DNA from: Phocaeicola coprocola DSM 17136
Lineage (GTDB): Bacteria; Bacteroidota; Bacteroidia; Bacteroidales; Bacteroidaceae
DNA: 64,000 bases
Reading direction: 5' to 3'
Assembly: GCF_000154845.1 (NCBI RefSeq)
Contig: NZ_DS981430.1
Coordinates: 1 to 64,000, forward strand
Shown here in pieces: positions 8,967-17,507 of this stretch (the stretch's first letter is position 1; each line of letters starts with the position of its first letter). The notes below the pieces were generated by a model, which was given only the letters and a program-made list of their open reading frames with translations, was not told the DNA's origin and did no database searches. A program made the position numbers and the translations under genes.

Positions 8967-9048
8967 AGCAACAAATTAGCAACAAATTTGTAAAAGCACA
9001 TCTTTTTTTGTGTTGTTCTCAGGTCTCAAAGATACGGATTTTGTTGCT
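8967..9048. repeat. Integrase arm-type repeats, left end
   Basis: AGCAACAAA occurs at 8967-8975 and 8978-8986 in direct orientation and at 9040-9048 inverted. The longer pair GAGAGCAACAAA (8964-8975) and its complement (9040-9051) is a perfect 12-bp inverted repeat. The same unit occurs three times at the other prophage end with mirrored arrangement. Confidence 0.7.
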
Positions 9049-9159
9049 CTCCGCAAAATCATTAATCAAGGTTGGTTTATTCCCGATAACGTGTGTCATA
9101 AAGTCGCCCGTTATCTCTGCAAGAAAGAAGATGACTTCACGAAAACAGGGTGTCCGTAA
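9031..9159 (+). pseudogene. Possible gene remnant at the prophage end
   Basis: An open frame without ATG encodes 42 residues that look protein-like (DTDFVALRKIINQGWFIPDN, then CHKVARYLCKKEDDF) before a stop. It overlaps the arm repeats. It may be the tail of a gene lost from the phage end or chance. No family recognised. Confidence 0.25.
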
Positions 9160-9324
9160 CCCGTGAACACCCTGCCTTGCTATCTGAAAGTTATTTTCAT
9201 CGAATTTTCTGTATGTGCCGCCTAAATCTTTTATCGGTGTAAATTATCGTTGCCGGAATCATCGGGGCACATAGAACGCCATTCGGCGTTGGCTGACTTC
9301 TTGATGTTATTTCCGTATGTGTCT
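9146..9324. other. Non-coding stretch with hairpins before the lipoprotein gene
   Basis: CAGGGTGT / ACACCCTG (9146-9153, 9167-9174) and AACGCC-ATTC-GGCGTT (9275-9290) can form stem-loops. They probably end the minus-strand phage transcript. No gene was found here beyond the remnant at 9031-9159. Confidence 0.4.
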
Positions 9325-9657
9325 TTATTTGATAAATTCAGAAGCAACCCATAAATCTATTTCTTTATCCCAATCAACTTTTACTCGAATTTTATATTTG
9401 CCAAATTTAGCCTCAATCAATTTACAATCATTTGTTGGCTTTATTATAAAAACCTTTTCTGATAATATCATTTCTTTCAATCTGCTTTCGTCTTTTCTAT
9501 TGCATACCTTGTTTAATTCTGCAAAATCATCTTCACTGACAGCGGAAAGACATTCTTGAGCCACATAGACCTTATCTCCAATATTGGGAAGTTTCTTGCC
9601 GTTCCCACAAGAAAGGAACAGCCCCATAGATATAATTGATAAAATAATTAACTTCAT
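9325..9657 (-). CDS. Small lipoprotein, candidate lysogenic-conversion gene
   Basis: 110 aa. Signal peptide with a lipobox ending LSC (Cys17), so it should be lipid-anchored and exposed to the periplasm. The mature part is mixed alpha/beta with several Lys and Cys residues and no recognised domain. The start overlaps the stop of the HsdR-like gene by 4 bp. A small lipoprotein as last gene before the attachment site is a typical place for superinfection exclusion factors; that role is inference. Confidence 0.7.
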   Translation of the reverse strand: MKLIILSIISMGLFLSCGNGKKLPNIGDKVYVAQECLSAVSEDDFAELNKVCNRKDESRLKEMILSEKVFIIKPTNDCKLIEAKFGKYKIRVKVDWDKEIDLWVASEFIK

Positions 9658-10727
9658 AATAAATATTTGTTTGCTGCCTCAATCAAAGTGTCGGCATAGT
9701 TATAAATGTCATTGATTGAATTTAACTTATACATCTTCTCGCTTTTGTTTTCATCAATGATTGCAAGCCGTTTTCTTGTAGGAGGGTCAAAATAAAAGCG
9801 GCAGACGGTCTTCCGAACATTATTGTCTATGGAAACCCCGAAATAAGAACGTGTGTCTTTATAAGTGATTCGTTCAACCGGGAAAACGTTTCTCAGAAGT
9901 GATTTCACGATATAGAACGCTTCCAGTTCTTCCGCTGTGGTTACAATGCCGTTGTCGGGTTGTTCTTCATCTGTCGGCTGTTGAACTGTTGTGATGTTAT
10001 GTTCTGCTGGTTGTTCTTCGTCTTTTATGGCGGCTTTCAATCGGTCTGATATTATATCGCTAACATAGTTGTTGATTGTGCGTTTTACAAGCGTTGAGAA
10101 CTGTTCAAGCACTTTAGGGGTAAATACCCCATCATATACTTGTTTCCCGAAGAACCGAACAAAATCAGGGGATGGGTTCGTGAACTCTTTCCCGATGACG
10201 GTTCTCAGTTCCCCCATATATTTAAGTTCACTCGCTGAACTCAAAATCATATCAACATCAAAATACGATTTGTGGAACTTTTTCAACTCTTCTATTTGCG
10301 TGTCTTTCAGGTCAAGCATATTGATTTCCAAAAACGGCTTTTCATCCATAATATTAGGTTCTGAAAGGTCTGTGTAGAATCTATATGTTATACCGTTTGT
10401 CAGGACACCGAATTTAGCCTTTGAGACGTTGAAGTAACGCAACAGTTGATTGTCATGCAGGTTCAGGTCTTGCTCCCAATGTTTGCATTCAATAAGTATT
10501 ATCGGCTCGCCGTCTCTCATTATGGCGTAGTCAATTTTCTCGCCTTTCTTTGTGCCGATGTCACAACACATTTCAGGCAACACCTCCAAAGGGTTGAAGA
10601 CATCATAACCCAATGCGTTTATAAAAGGCATAATCAAAGCTGTCTTTGTCGCTTCTTCTGTCGGAAGATTGGCTTTGAGGGTATCAATGCGCTCCGAGAT
10701 TTGTTTAATTGAATCTTTGAAATCCAT
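9654..10727 (-). CDS. Nuclease with type I restriction HsdR N-terminal domain
   Basis: 357 aa. Residues 20-110 match the HsdR N-terminal domain (HSDR_N), a PD-(D/E)xK fold: KIDYAIMRDGEPIILIECKH with D66, E80 and K82. There is no helicase part and no HsdM or HsdS gene nearby, so this is not a complete restriction system. The C-terminal 100 residues form a separate alpha/beta domain (about 265-357). It shares a transcript with the lipoprotein. Stand-alone proteins like this are common in phages and plasmids; a defence or exclusion role is plausible but unproven. A long structured leader lies upstream. Confidence 0.7.
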   Translation of the reverse strand: MDFKDSIKQISERIDTLKANLPTEEATKTALIMPFINALGYDVFNPLEVLPEMCCDIGTKKGEKIDYAIMRDGEPIILIECKHWEQDLNLHDNQLLRYFNVSKAKFGVLTNGITYRFYTDLSEPNIMDEKPFLEINMLDLKDTQIEELKKFHKSYFDVDMILSSASELKYMGELRTVIGKEFTNPSPDFVRFFGKQVYDGVFTPKVLEQFSTLVKRTINNYVSDIISDRLKAAIKDEEQPAEHNITTVQQPTDEEQPDNGIVTTAEELEAFYIVKSLLRNVFPVERITYKDTRSYFGVSIDNNVRKTVCRFYFDPPTRKRLAIIDENKSEKMYKLNSINDIYNYADTLIEAANKYLL

Positions 10728-10760
10728 ATATCTGTTATTTAACGGTTCTCTTTATAGTGG

Positions 10761-10941
10761 TTGCCGTTGTTCACAGATACACACAAAAAACGTGGGCATT
10801 CCTCGTAGGTCAGAGGCATCGCCAAACGCCCGAAATCTCACAAGGAAATGCCCACGTATATGACGTGGGCATCTACCATTGCTTTTGAGATTTCTGAATA
10901 TTGGCGATTTTCTGACCTCAACGGCAATAGCAAACGCTATT
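10761..10941. ncRNA. Long nested inverted repeat; candidate structured RNA or leader
   Basis: Five paired blocks nest in order: TTGCCGTTG/CAACGGCAA (10761, 10919), AGGTCAGA/TCTGACCT (10807, 10911), ATCGCCAA/TTGGCGAT (10818, 10901), GAAATCTCA/TGAGATTTC (10832, 10886) and ATGCCCACGT/ACGTGGGCAT (10848, 10863). A second ACGTGGGCATT at 10790 can pair with the same partner, so two mutually exclusive hairpins are possible. On the minus strand the alternative one ends in six T. AATAGC-AAAC-GCTATT (10926-10941) adds a side hairpin. It could be the leader of the HsdR-like gene, a free RNA, or a MITE-like palindrome. Confidence 0.55.
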
Positions 10942-11025
10942 TATCTTTTTCAAATGTCGGTTCAAAGATAATCATAATTGCCAAAATTCCGATATAATTT
11001 CCGATTTTATTTCTTTATAAGATAA

Positions 11026-11517
11026 TCAGATAAGCCATTTTACAAGGGATAAAATCTTTTTCCTGTAAATAATCACAAGAATGAAAAGAATGACCCAAAA
11101 GCCGTAAATCTGTGTTTTCTGCCACCAAGTAAGGTCTCGGGGAACTTTCACGATTTCCGTCTCTGTTACGGTCTTTTTCTTATAAATAACGCTGTCTTTG
11201 CGTTCAACGGGCTTTTCAAACTCTACTGGTTTTTTCTGCGGCTTAGTCTTCAAGTTATGGTATAAAGTTCCGTCAGGGTTTATCCGTGCGTCAGACGTTG
11301 CGTAATCGTTTTCAAGATGCGATGTACTATCGGCTGTTTCACGTTCTGACGTTTGTGCCGGTATTTCAATAAAGACAGTATCGGGTACGTATTCAATACG
11401 GGTTTCAACCCTAATACCAACGCTGTCTTGTTGATGAACGTTTTCAGAAAGGCGGCGGCTTGAAGCACAGCCGCCTATAATGAATGTCAATAGTAAGAGC
11501 AAGGGAAGATGTTTCAT
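11026..11517 (-). CDS. Putative spanin-like lysis lipoprotein
   Basis: 163 aa. The N-terminal signal ends in a lipobox (IIGGC, Cys17), the middle is a charged, probably extended periplasmic region, and residues about 139-157 are a transmembrane helix followed by KKILSLVKWLI. An outer-membrane lipid anchor plus an inner-membrane helix in one chain is the layout of unimolecular spanins such as T1 gp11. It lies 3 bp after the endolysin gene, which fits a role in the last step of lysis. No sequence family recognised. Confidence 0.65.
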   Translation of the reverse strand: MKHLPLLLLLTFIIGGCASSRRLSENVHQQDSVGIRVETRIEYVPDTVFIEIPAQTSERETADSTSHLENDYATSDARINPDGTLYHNLKTKPQKKPVEFEKPVERKDSVIYKKKTVTETEIVKVPRDLTWWQKTQIYGFWVILFILVIIYRKKILSLVKWLI

Positions 11518-11520
11518 TTT

Positions 11521-12108
11521 TCAGATTGTCTTTAAGTAGTTGATAATACCTTTGACATGAAGACAGACAATCGTTTCTTTTCCCGCTTCTGACAGAAGAA
11601 ACGCCACGTCTTCTTTATTGTCTTGAAAAAGGTTTTCAGTCAGAACGGTGGGGCATTTTGTGTGTTTCAAGATATACAAATGCCCCTCTTTGTCGGGGTC
11701 TCCGTCCGTTGTGTCCTTTCTAATTTTGAAGTCTGTTTCCTCTGCCGCCTTATACAGACAGTCTGCCATTTTATCGGCGGCTGTCTGACCGACAGAAGTC
11801 CACGCTTCCCATCCACGTGCGTTCATCCATTGAGAACCGTTTCCCGCTGCATTACAATGAATAGAAACGAGAATGACGTTCTTCGTTCCTATTCTGTCAC
11901 AAATGGAATTTACACGCCGACACCGTTCGGATAGGCTGATGTCGTTTTCTTCTGTGACGATACGTTCAGCGTCAAAGCCTCGTTTCTTCAACTCTGATAC
12001 AACTTTTTCGGCGATTTCTCTTGTGTATTTGTACTCTCTCAAAGAGCCGTCAGGGGAACGCTTGCCCGCCGTGTCAACCCCGTGACCGTTGTCAATTAGA
12101 ATTTTCAT
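11521..12108 (-). CDS. Endolysin, N-acetylmuramoyl-L-alanine amidase
   Basis: 195 aa, an Amidase_3 domain over the full length. Zinc and catalytic residues are visible: H9 (IDNGHG), E25 (REYKYTR), H84 (SIHCNA) and E158 (VLTENLF). It cuts the amide bond between muramic acid and the stem peptide. There is no signal peptide, so it needs a holin or other export route; the membrane protein just upstream is the candidate. It is part of the lysis cassette. Confidence 0.9.
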   Translation of the reverse strand: MKILIDNGHGVDTAGKRSPDGSLREYKYTREIAEKVVSELKKRGFDAERIVTEENDISLSERCRRVNSICDRIGTKNVILVSIHCNAAGNGSQWMNARGWEAWTSVGQTAADKMADCLYKAAEETDFKIRKDTTDGDPDKEGHLYILKHTKCPTVLTENLFQDNKEDVAFLLSEAGKETIVCLHVKGIINYLKTI

Positions 12109-12116
12109 ACTCGTTC

Positions 12117-12719
12117 TTATTTATATTCGGGTAATAGGTATTGAATATTCATCGCACATCGGTGCATAATCTCTCTCGCTTCATCTTCTGATACATGAAT
12201 CGGGCGTGTAAACTCACAGAAAATAGAACCGACCCAATCATACTTGTTATCATTTAAACGCTTTACCACAGCCGCCTCGCATCCGTAACTTGATAGGATT
12301 GATTTTGCGTATTTGTCTTGAACCTGTGTGTCTATATCCGTGATATACATAAACATGTTTTTAACCATATCAGAACTGAATTTAGCCACGTCTGCGATAC
12401 GAAGATTTTGTACATGTGGTTTCATTGGCTCAACACCTTTACGCTTTACTTCATAATAGATTGATAACAGACTTTCATTGCCCAACGGGTGGGGCTGAAC
12501 AATATAAACTCTGTCAGCGTCAAGTTCGTAAAGAATGTTCCATAATTCCCCGTAAACGATAGAAGAATTATCGGCTCGGCGAATGCTTTTGATTTCTTCA
12601 TCCTTTCTGAACTTCTCAATTTTTAAGTCCGTGAGCTTGTTTTTCGTGTACTGATTATAAGCAAACCATGCGGCGATGATTGTGCCTATTGCGCTGATAA
12701 TAGCTGGTAAATATTCCAT
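12117..12719 (-). CDS. Membrane-anchored phage protein in holin position
   Basis: 200 aa. One N-terminal transmembrane helix (about residues 5-24), then a charged linker and a folded cytoplasmic or periplasmic domain (RVYIVQPHPLGN...LLSIYYEVKRKGV) that looks GAF-like. It precedes the endolysin by 8 bp. It is larger than a usual holin, so it may regulate lysis or sense a signal. It has its own promoter: TATATTTG at 12747-12740 (minus strand) just downstream of an operator dyad. Confidence 0.6.
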   Translation of the reverse strand: MEYLPAIISAIGTIIAAWFAYNQYTKNKLTDLKIEKFRKDEEIKSIRRADNSSIVYGELWNILYELDADRVYIVQPHPLGNESLLSIYYEVKRKGVEPMKPHVQNLRIADVAKFSSDMVKNMFMYITDIDTQVQDKYAKSILSSYGCEAAVVKRLNDNKYDWVGSIFCEFTRPIHVSEDEAREIMHRCAMNIQYLLPEYK

Positions 12720-12739
12720 AAGTCTTTGATTTTTATTTG

Positions 12740-12772
12740 CAAATATATATAAAATGATTATAATGTAATCAC
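12740..12772 (-). promoter_or_regulatory. Lysis promoter with operator dyad O1
   Basis: Dyad ATGATTAT-AAT-GTAATCAC (12754-12772) followed on the minus strand by a -7 box TATATTTGC (12747-12740) and the start codon at 12719. Member of an eight-copy family with consensus GTGATTAC-N3-GTAATCAC. Confidence 0.65.
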
Positions 12773-12800
12773 TTTTAGAGTTGTTTAATTGTAATCTCTT

Positions 12801-15800
12801 TTAATTCTGTCTATTGATTACTCTCGCTGTATAGGTCAGGGGATAACCGCCTTTGCTGCCACCTTTACTTGAATCATATATAAGTAACACCGTGAGACTG
12901 TCACCTGCTCCCATTGCCAAACTATCCCAATGATCGTTGTCCCAATGTACCAGATTGGGATATTCAGACGTATTCCACGGATAGGTGTTATCACTACTTT
13001 CCTTGCTGTTTCTTCCGTATATATCAAAAGTCTTTGAATCAAGGTCTGCGATAATTGTGAATTCCACACAGAACTTAGTGCTGCTTCCTATACTAAGAGC
13101 GTCCCTTACCTCTGAAAGTTTCGGCAGAGTGATGCCTGAATTATCCACGCTGCTATAAATTACCCATCGGTTATTATCTTTAAGATTTGAATAACCACTA
13201 TAAATAGTATTGGCACTTGTCAGATTATATTTGCTGTATTTGTAACCTCCTATCCATCCGTCCAAATTCCCGTTTCCGCTTCCTAAAAAAGCATGGTTAT
13301 AACGCCCGTTTTTTGCGGAGAACAAAGTTGCTATGTTCCTGTTCAATCCCCACCAATCGGACGTGTCCTCATTCTCAAATCTTGCTACGGCTCTCAATCC
13401 TGATGATGTCGGCAGCACGTTTCCTCCGATACCCGCAAAACATTTATGTGCGTCATTACGGAATATCACATACGCATCATTGTTAAACGGGGTATTTGTA
13501 AGCCCGTTTCCGCTGACACTGAACCCGGCTATCTTTGAACTCCCGGTAACTGTCAGGTGTTCCGCAACAAGTTCGGTCACTTTGACCAATTTGGCAAGCA
13601 AAGCCGCCGTGACAATAAGTTCAGCATTAATCAATGTCGTGTTGATTTTACCTCCTACAATGATGGTTTCATTAGCGGCGGCTTTCTTTTCCAAGTCAGC
13701 GAAATTTGTATATCCCAAGTCTTTCGCTATGGCGTTCTTTGCGCTCTCAACGGCGGCGTTGGCGGTGTTGAGAACCGAATCTGAATACCCCTTCAGCGTG
13801 TCTTGAATAGCTTTATTGGCGGCTTCTACGGCTGTGTTAAAGTCGGCATACGCACTGTTGAAAGTGGCATATTTGTTATCAACATTGTTTTTTTCGGTTA
13901 CAGTGGTTCTACCATCGGCGATAGCGGAATTGATTGCGCTGATAAGGTTTTCAATACTGCCCATAAGCGTAACCTTGGCATTCAGAAGCCCGGTTTTTGC
14001 CGTTCCCGTAAGATAGGCGTTTGTGTACAGTTTGTTATACGCAGCTTCCACGGCGGCTTTCGTGTTGTTCACTGTGTTGATGTACTTCTCAATCGCTTTC
14101 GCTTCCGCTTCCGTAATAATGCCGTCGGCGAACGCACCGTCCACATAGTCGTTTAAATCTCCAACGGCGGTATTGGCGTTCTTTGCGCTCTCAACGGCGG
14201 CGTTGGCGGTGTTGAGAACCGAATCTGAATACCCCTTCAGCGTGTCTTGAATAGCTTTATTGGCGGCTTCTACGGCTGTGTTAAAGTCGGCATACGCACT
14301 GTTGAAAGTGGCATATTTGTTATCAACATTGTTTTTTTCGGTTACAGTGGTTCTACCATCGGCGATAGCGGAATTGATTGCGCTGATAAGGTTTTCAATA
14401 CTGCCCATAAGCGTAACCTTGGCATTCAGAAGCCCGGTTTTTGCCGTTCCCGTAAGATAGGCGTTTGTGTACAGTTTGTTATACGCAGCTTCCACGGCGG
14501 CTTTCGTGTTGTTCACTGTGTTGATGTACTTCTCAATCGCTTTCGCTTCCGCTTCCGTAATAATGCCGTCGGCGAACGCACCGTCCACATAGTCGTTTAA
14601 ATCTCCAACGGCGGTATTGGCGTTCTTTGCGCTCTCAACGGCGGCGTTGGCGGTGTTCTGAGCCTGAGTTATCAAACCGTTCACGGCTTCCCATTCATCA
14701 AGTTCATATAAGCCCGATGAACCTGATTTGAACTTTATTTGCCCGGATATGATACCTTTCAATAAATCAAAATAAGTGTTCCCGTCTGTGGAAACAATCT
14801 TGTCTGTCGTGATACGCCCCGGAAGGATTTCTGTAAAACCGTACAGAGTGACAAAACTCCGTTCTTCATTGTATTCAGAGTTCAGGACACCGACAAGAAG
14901 ATGATAGAAACCTGAAACACCCTCTAATTTGATTGCGTTTTCAGACAGAATGAAAACACCTGTTTGTGCCGTCTTTGAAACTTTGGCATATAAATAATAC
15001 TTCTTCTTCCCGTCATCAAGCACTGCGCTTGTGTAGGCTGTCATATCCCAAAATTTGTATTCCGAAACCTTGTGTGATGCACTGACCGTATTGATGCCGA
15101 GGGTCATGTGTTGTATGATACCCGCTTCCGCTGTCAGTTGCTTCGTCTCATTGTCATAGACTATTCTGTGCGTAACCGGGACGGGGCTTGTCTTTGAGTT
15201 CACAAAACGGAATTGAAGACTTTCATCGCCTACAAGCATTGACATCGTTTGAACGGCAATCGGGTTGATTGAGTTCGTGAAGTTATCGAGCAGGGCTTCT
15301 TCCAACATGCTGATTGTTTCCTTTGCATCCCTGAACCGTCTTTTTGTGAATTGAATAGCGTCACGGTGTAGGTCATCAACGATGACTTCCTCACTTTTCA
15401 GGTCATTCAATGTTGATGAAACACTGCCGCTTACCGTTGTGTTTGAAAGTTCAATCACGGGGCTATGTGGTTTGTTGATATAATCTTTTATCCCCGTTAT
15501 ACGCACGAGAACACCGTCTTTCTGAAACTGATCGTCAGAGAAACGGATATATCCTCCGAGTTTGATGCGCCCCCCGATGTTTACCCAATCTTTTTTCGAC
15601 CATATCCCGTCAAGTTCCCCCGTGAAAGTGAATTTCAGGTCTTCATTATCAAACAGGTGTTTTACAGCCGCCCGGAACATATCCCATGATGCGCCTGTTT
15701 TCGTGGCGTTATCACAAATGTAAGCCGTGGGAAGCATACATTTGAATACGGCATATTTATCGCCCGATTTAGGGGCGAATGTGGTATTTGGCATGGTTTG

Positions 15801-16907
15801 CCCGTCTATGTCTGCGGGAACAATCTCAAAACGGCGTGCCGCCTTTCCTTTAACGGCATTATGATAATATTTAACCTCAAACTCCCGTCCGGCAAGCATA
15901 CCCGTCTGAAAAACAACGGTCATAGTTTCCCCCTCTATCAAGCATTCTTCATAATTCAGTGAAGACGGGATTGACGTGTCAACAATGTCATAAAAGTTGT
16001 TTTTCTCATCAACAACTACAACCGTGTTGACCGTACCGACACGTTTCGGGTAAATCTCAGAACAGTCAAGACTATCTTCGGCGAGTGATGACAGTTGTTT
16101 GTCATCACGGCGTATTGAAAGCCCTGCTTCATCAACGACATAACGGCGGGCGTTCTTGGCTATGAAGCCGTCTTCATCTTCAAAATGTTCGCCGTCATAA
16201 GCGAGTGTTTGGTTCTTGGGAAGAAGAAGCTCGGAAGAACCGTATTTTGACGGGTCTATATTGTCCGTACCGCCTTGAACGAACAAAATTTCCGTTGGCG
16301 GGTTGTCTCCCGTATTTGAACGTCCGACACCCGGCTTGAACCCGTTGCCACATCCATAAGACAGCGGGAGGGGGTTACTTTTGTTGTATTCAATCTTACG
16401 TAATGACACACGTTTTCCCGTAAACTCGTATTCTGTCTTGAACGTTGAAGCCATGCGGGTTAGAGCGTCAATACAAAAATCATGGTCATAGGCAATCAGG
16501 GTTTCAACACCGTCAATACATTCGCCAACCGTCCATCCTTTGTCACGGCGGTTCATATTGTCAACAAACATTTGAAGATGTTCATGCGGCTTTGCAGTCA
16601 ACGAAAATTTCAAACGTCCGTCAACCGGGTTTCTGAATTTCCAAACTTTTGCGTTTGCTTCGGGCGGGTCAAAAAGCACCGTGTATTCAAACAGTCTTTT
16701 ATGTTTCATCTTGAAATTCTCCGGGCGTTTGAGCGTGAACGTTTCGCCTTGAAACTCACAGTAAGAGCCTACTGGGATTTCAACGTGTTCAGGGAGCGAA
16801 TAGTACAACGTTAAACTATGGTCTCCCATGACAGCCCTATTACGATAACTGTTATCGTCAACCTCGATTTCAAGAACCTTGTTCCCGACATTATTGTAAA
16901 TTATCAT
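12801..16907 (-). CDS. Tail tip / baseplate hub protein fused to fibre with internal duplication
   Basis: 1368 aa. The N-terminal 500 residues resemble tail-associated hub proteins (ordered beta-rich start, YTVLFDPPEANAKVW, then a long central domain). Residues about 745-1075 are alanine-rich helical repeats including two identical 148-residue units (AAVESAKNANTAVGDLNDYV and onward). The last 290 residues carry a beta-rich receptor-contact region (KIAGFSVSGNGLTNTPF) and a unique C-terminus. It should sit at the distal tail end and contact the cell. Expressed from its own promoter region (O2). Confidence 0.8.
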   Translation of the reverse strand: MIIYNNVGNKVLEIEVDDNSYRNRAVMGDHSLTLYYSLPEHVEIPVGSYCEFQGETFTLKRPENFKMKHKRLFEYTVLFDPPEANAKVWKFRNPVDGRLKFSLTAKPHEHLQMFVDNMNRRDKGWTVGECIDGVETLIAYDHDFCIDALTRMASTFKTEYEFTGKRVSLRKIEYNKSNPLPLSYGCGNGFKPGVGRSNTGDNPPTEILFVQGGTDNIDPSKYGSSELLLPKNQTLAYDGEHFEDEDGFIAKNARRYVVDEAGLSIRRDDKQLSSLAEDSLDCSEIYPKRVGTVNTVVVVDEKNNFYDIVDTSIPSSLNYEECLIEGETMTVVFQTGMLAGREFEVKYYHNAVKGKAARRFEIVPADIDGQTMPNTTFAPKSGDKYAVFKCMLPTAYICDNATKTGASWDMFRAAVKHLFDNEDLKFTFTGELDGIWSKKDWVNIGGRIKLGGYIRFSDDQFQKDGVLVRITGIKDYINKPHSPVIELSNTTVSGSVSSTLNDLKSEEVIVDDLHRDAIQFTKRRFRDAKETISMLEEALLDNFTNSINPIAVQTMSMLVGDESLQFRFVNSKTSPVPVTHRIVYDNETKQLTAEAGIIQHMTLGINTVSASHKVSEYKFWDMTAYTSAVLDDGKKKYYLYAKVSKTAQTGVFILSENAIKLEGVSGFYHLLVGVLNSEYNEERSFVTLYGFTEILPGRITTDKIVSTDGNTYFDLLKGIISGQIKFKSGSSGLYELDEWEAVNGLITQAQNTANAAVESAKNANTAVGDLNDYVDGAFADGIITEAEAKAIEKYINTVNNTKAAVEAAYNKLYTNAYLTGTAKTGLLNAKVTLMGSIENLISAINSAIADGRTTVTEKNNVDNKYATFNSAYADFNTAVEAANKAIQDTLKGYSDSVLNTANAAVESAKNANTAVGDLNDYVDGAFADGIITEAEAKAIEKYINTVNNTKAAVEAAYNKLYTNAYLTGTAKTGLLNAKVTLMGSIENLISAINSAIADGRTTVTEKNNVDNKYATFNSAYADFNTAVEAANKAIQDTLKGYSDSVLNTANAAVESAKNAIAKDLGYTNFADLEKKAAANETIIVGGKINTTLINAELIVTAALLAKLVKVTELVAEHLTVTGSSKIAGFSVSGNGLTNTPFNNDAYVIFRNDAHKCFAGIGGNVLPTSSGLRAVARFENEDTSDWWGLNRNIATLFSAKNGRYNHAFLGSGNGNLDGWIGGYKYSKYNLTSANTIYSGYSNLKDNNRWVIYSSVDNSGITLPKLSEVRDALSIGSSTKFCVEFTIIADLDSKTFDIYGRNSKESSDNTYPWNTSEYPNLVHWDNDHWDSLAMGAGDSLTVLLIYDSSKGGSKGGYPLTYTARVINRQN
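13731..14658. repeat. Identical 444-bp tandem duplication in the tail gene
   Basis: Units 13731-14174 and 14175-14618 appear identical base for base, and a partial third copy runs to about 14658. The unit length is a multiple of three (148 codons), so the frame is kept. Absence of synonymous changes means the duplication is recent or is being homogenised. Confidence 0.9.
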
Positions 16908-16971
16908 ATTTCTAAACTTTGAGTTATTTTTCCCGAATTTCCCCGTGGTTGAACTTTCTTTTTAAAATAGT

Positions 16972-16990
16972 ATGATTATATTGTAATCAC
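16972..16990. promoter_or_regulatory. Operator dyad O2 upstream of the tail tip gene
   Basis: ATGATTAT-ATT-GTAATCAC, 65 bp upstream of the start codon at 16907. No clear TAnnTTTG box follows; TACTATTT on the minus strand is the nearest candidate. Confidence 0.6.
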
Positions 16991-17040
16991 TTTTTAGGCG
17001 TTCTACGGGGCTAAAAAAGGCTTTTTTAAGAATAATAATT

Positions 17041-17080
17041 CTTCCCGTCACATCTTATGCTTGAATAACGTGACGGGAAG
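17041..17080 (-). terminator. Terminator after the DGR operon
   Basis: CTTCCCGTCAC / GTGACGGGAAG is a perfect 11-bp stem with an 18-nt loop, 14 bp past the stop of the 17094 gene. An A/T-rich stretch follows on the minus strand. It separates the DGR transcript from the tail tip gene. Confidence 0.6.
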
Positions 17081-17093
17081 AGGTTTTTACAAG

Positions 17094-17507
17094 TTACAGA
17101 ATACCGTATTCAAGACAATCTGCATCCACTTGTGCTTTCAGGGTGGCACGCTCGGAAAGATAGGCTTTGTATGCCTCAATCTTTGCCTTGGCTTCCTCAC
17201 TTGACTTCGCGCCTCCAATCATACCGAGGTTCGCTGCGTTGAACTCATTCACAAGTTTTTGTTCCCGGTTGTTGTCCCACTTCTCCGTGATAACTGTTTC
17301 AGTTATCTTGTTTGAAGAAAGCGGAGCCCACACGGTAACTTCTTCACATTTCCATTGTTCCTGAACTGGGGCTTCATCATCAGAAGCGAGTTCGCTTGGT
17401 TCAACGGTGGCGGGTTTTTCAACTTTCTGAATGTTGAAGCGGTAAACGTAACTTCCGTTTCCGACAGCCTCCAATTTGGTCGGCTGATTGTCATAAAATG
17501 CTATCAT
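17094..17507 (-). CDS. Phage protein downstream of the DGR reverse transcriptase, unknown
   Basis: 137 aa. The N-terminal half is beta-like with an acidic linker (PSELASDDEAPVQEQ); the C-terminal half is a long helix (SSEEAKAKIEAYKAYLSERA). It overlaps the end of the RT gene by 17 bp. It does not look like the four-helix Avd accessory protein of other DGRs. A role in tail fibre assembly is possible from position only. Confidence 0.6.
   Translation of the reverse strand: MIAFYDNQPTKLEAVGNGSYVYRFNIQKVEKPATVEPSELASDDEAPVQEQWKCEEVTVWAPLSSNKITETVITEKWDNNREQKLVNEFNAANLGMIGGAKSSEEAKAKIEAYKAYLSERATLKAQVDADCLEYGIL

Noticed and set aside
10761-10941. Retron ncRNA
   Set aside because: It has a1/a2-like ends but the only RT in the window belongs to the DGR 6.5 kb away on a different transcript; no branching guanosine context could be argued.
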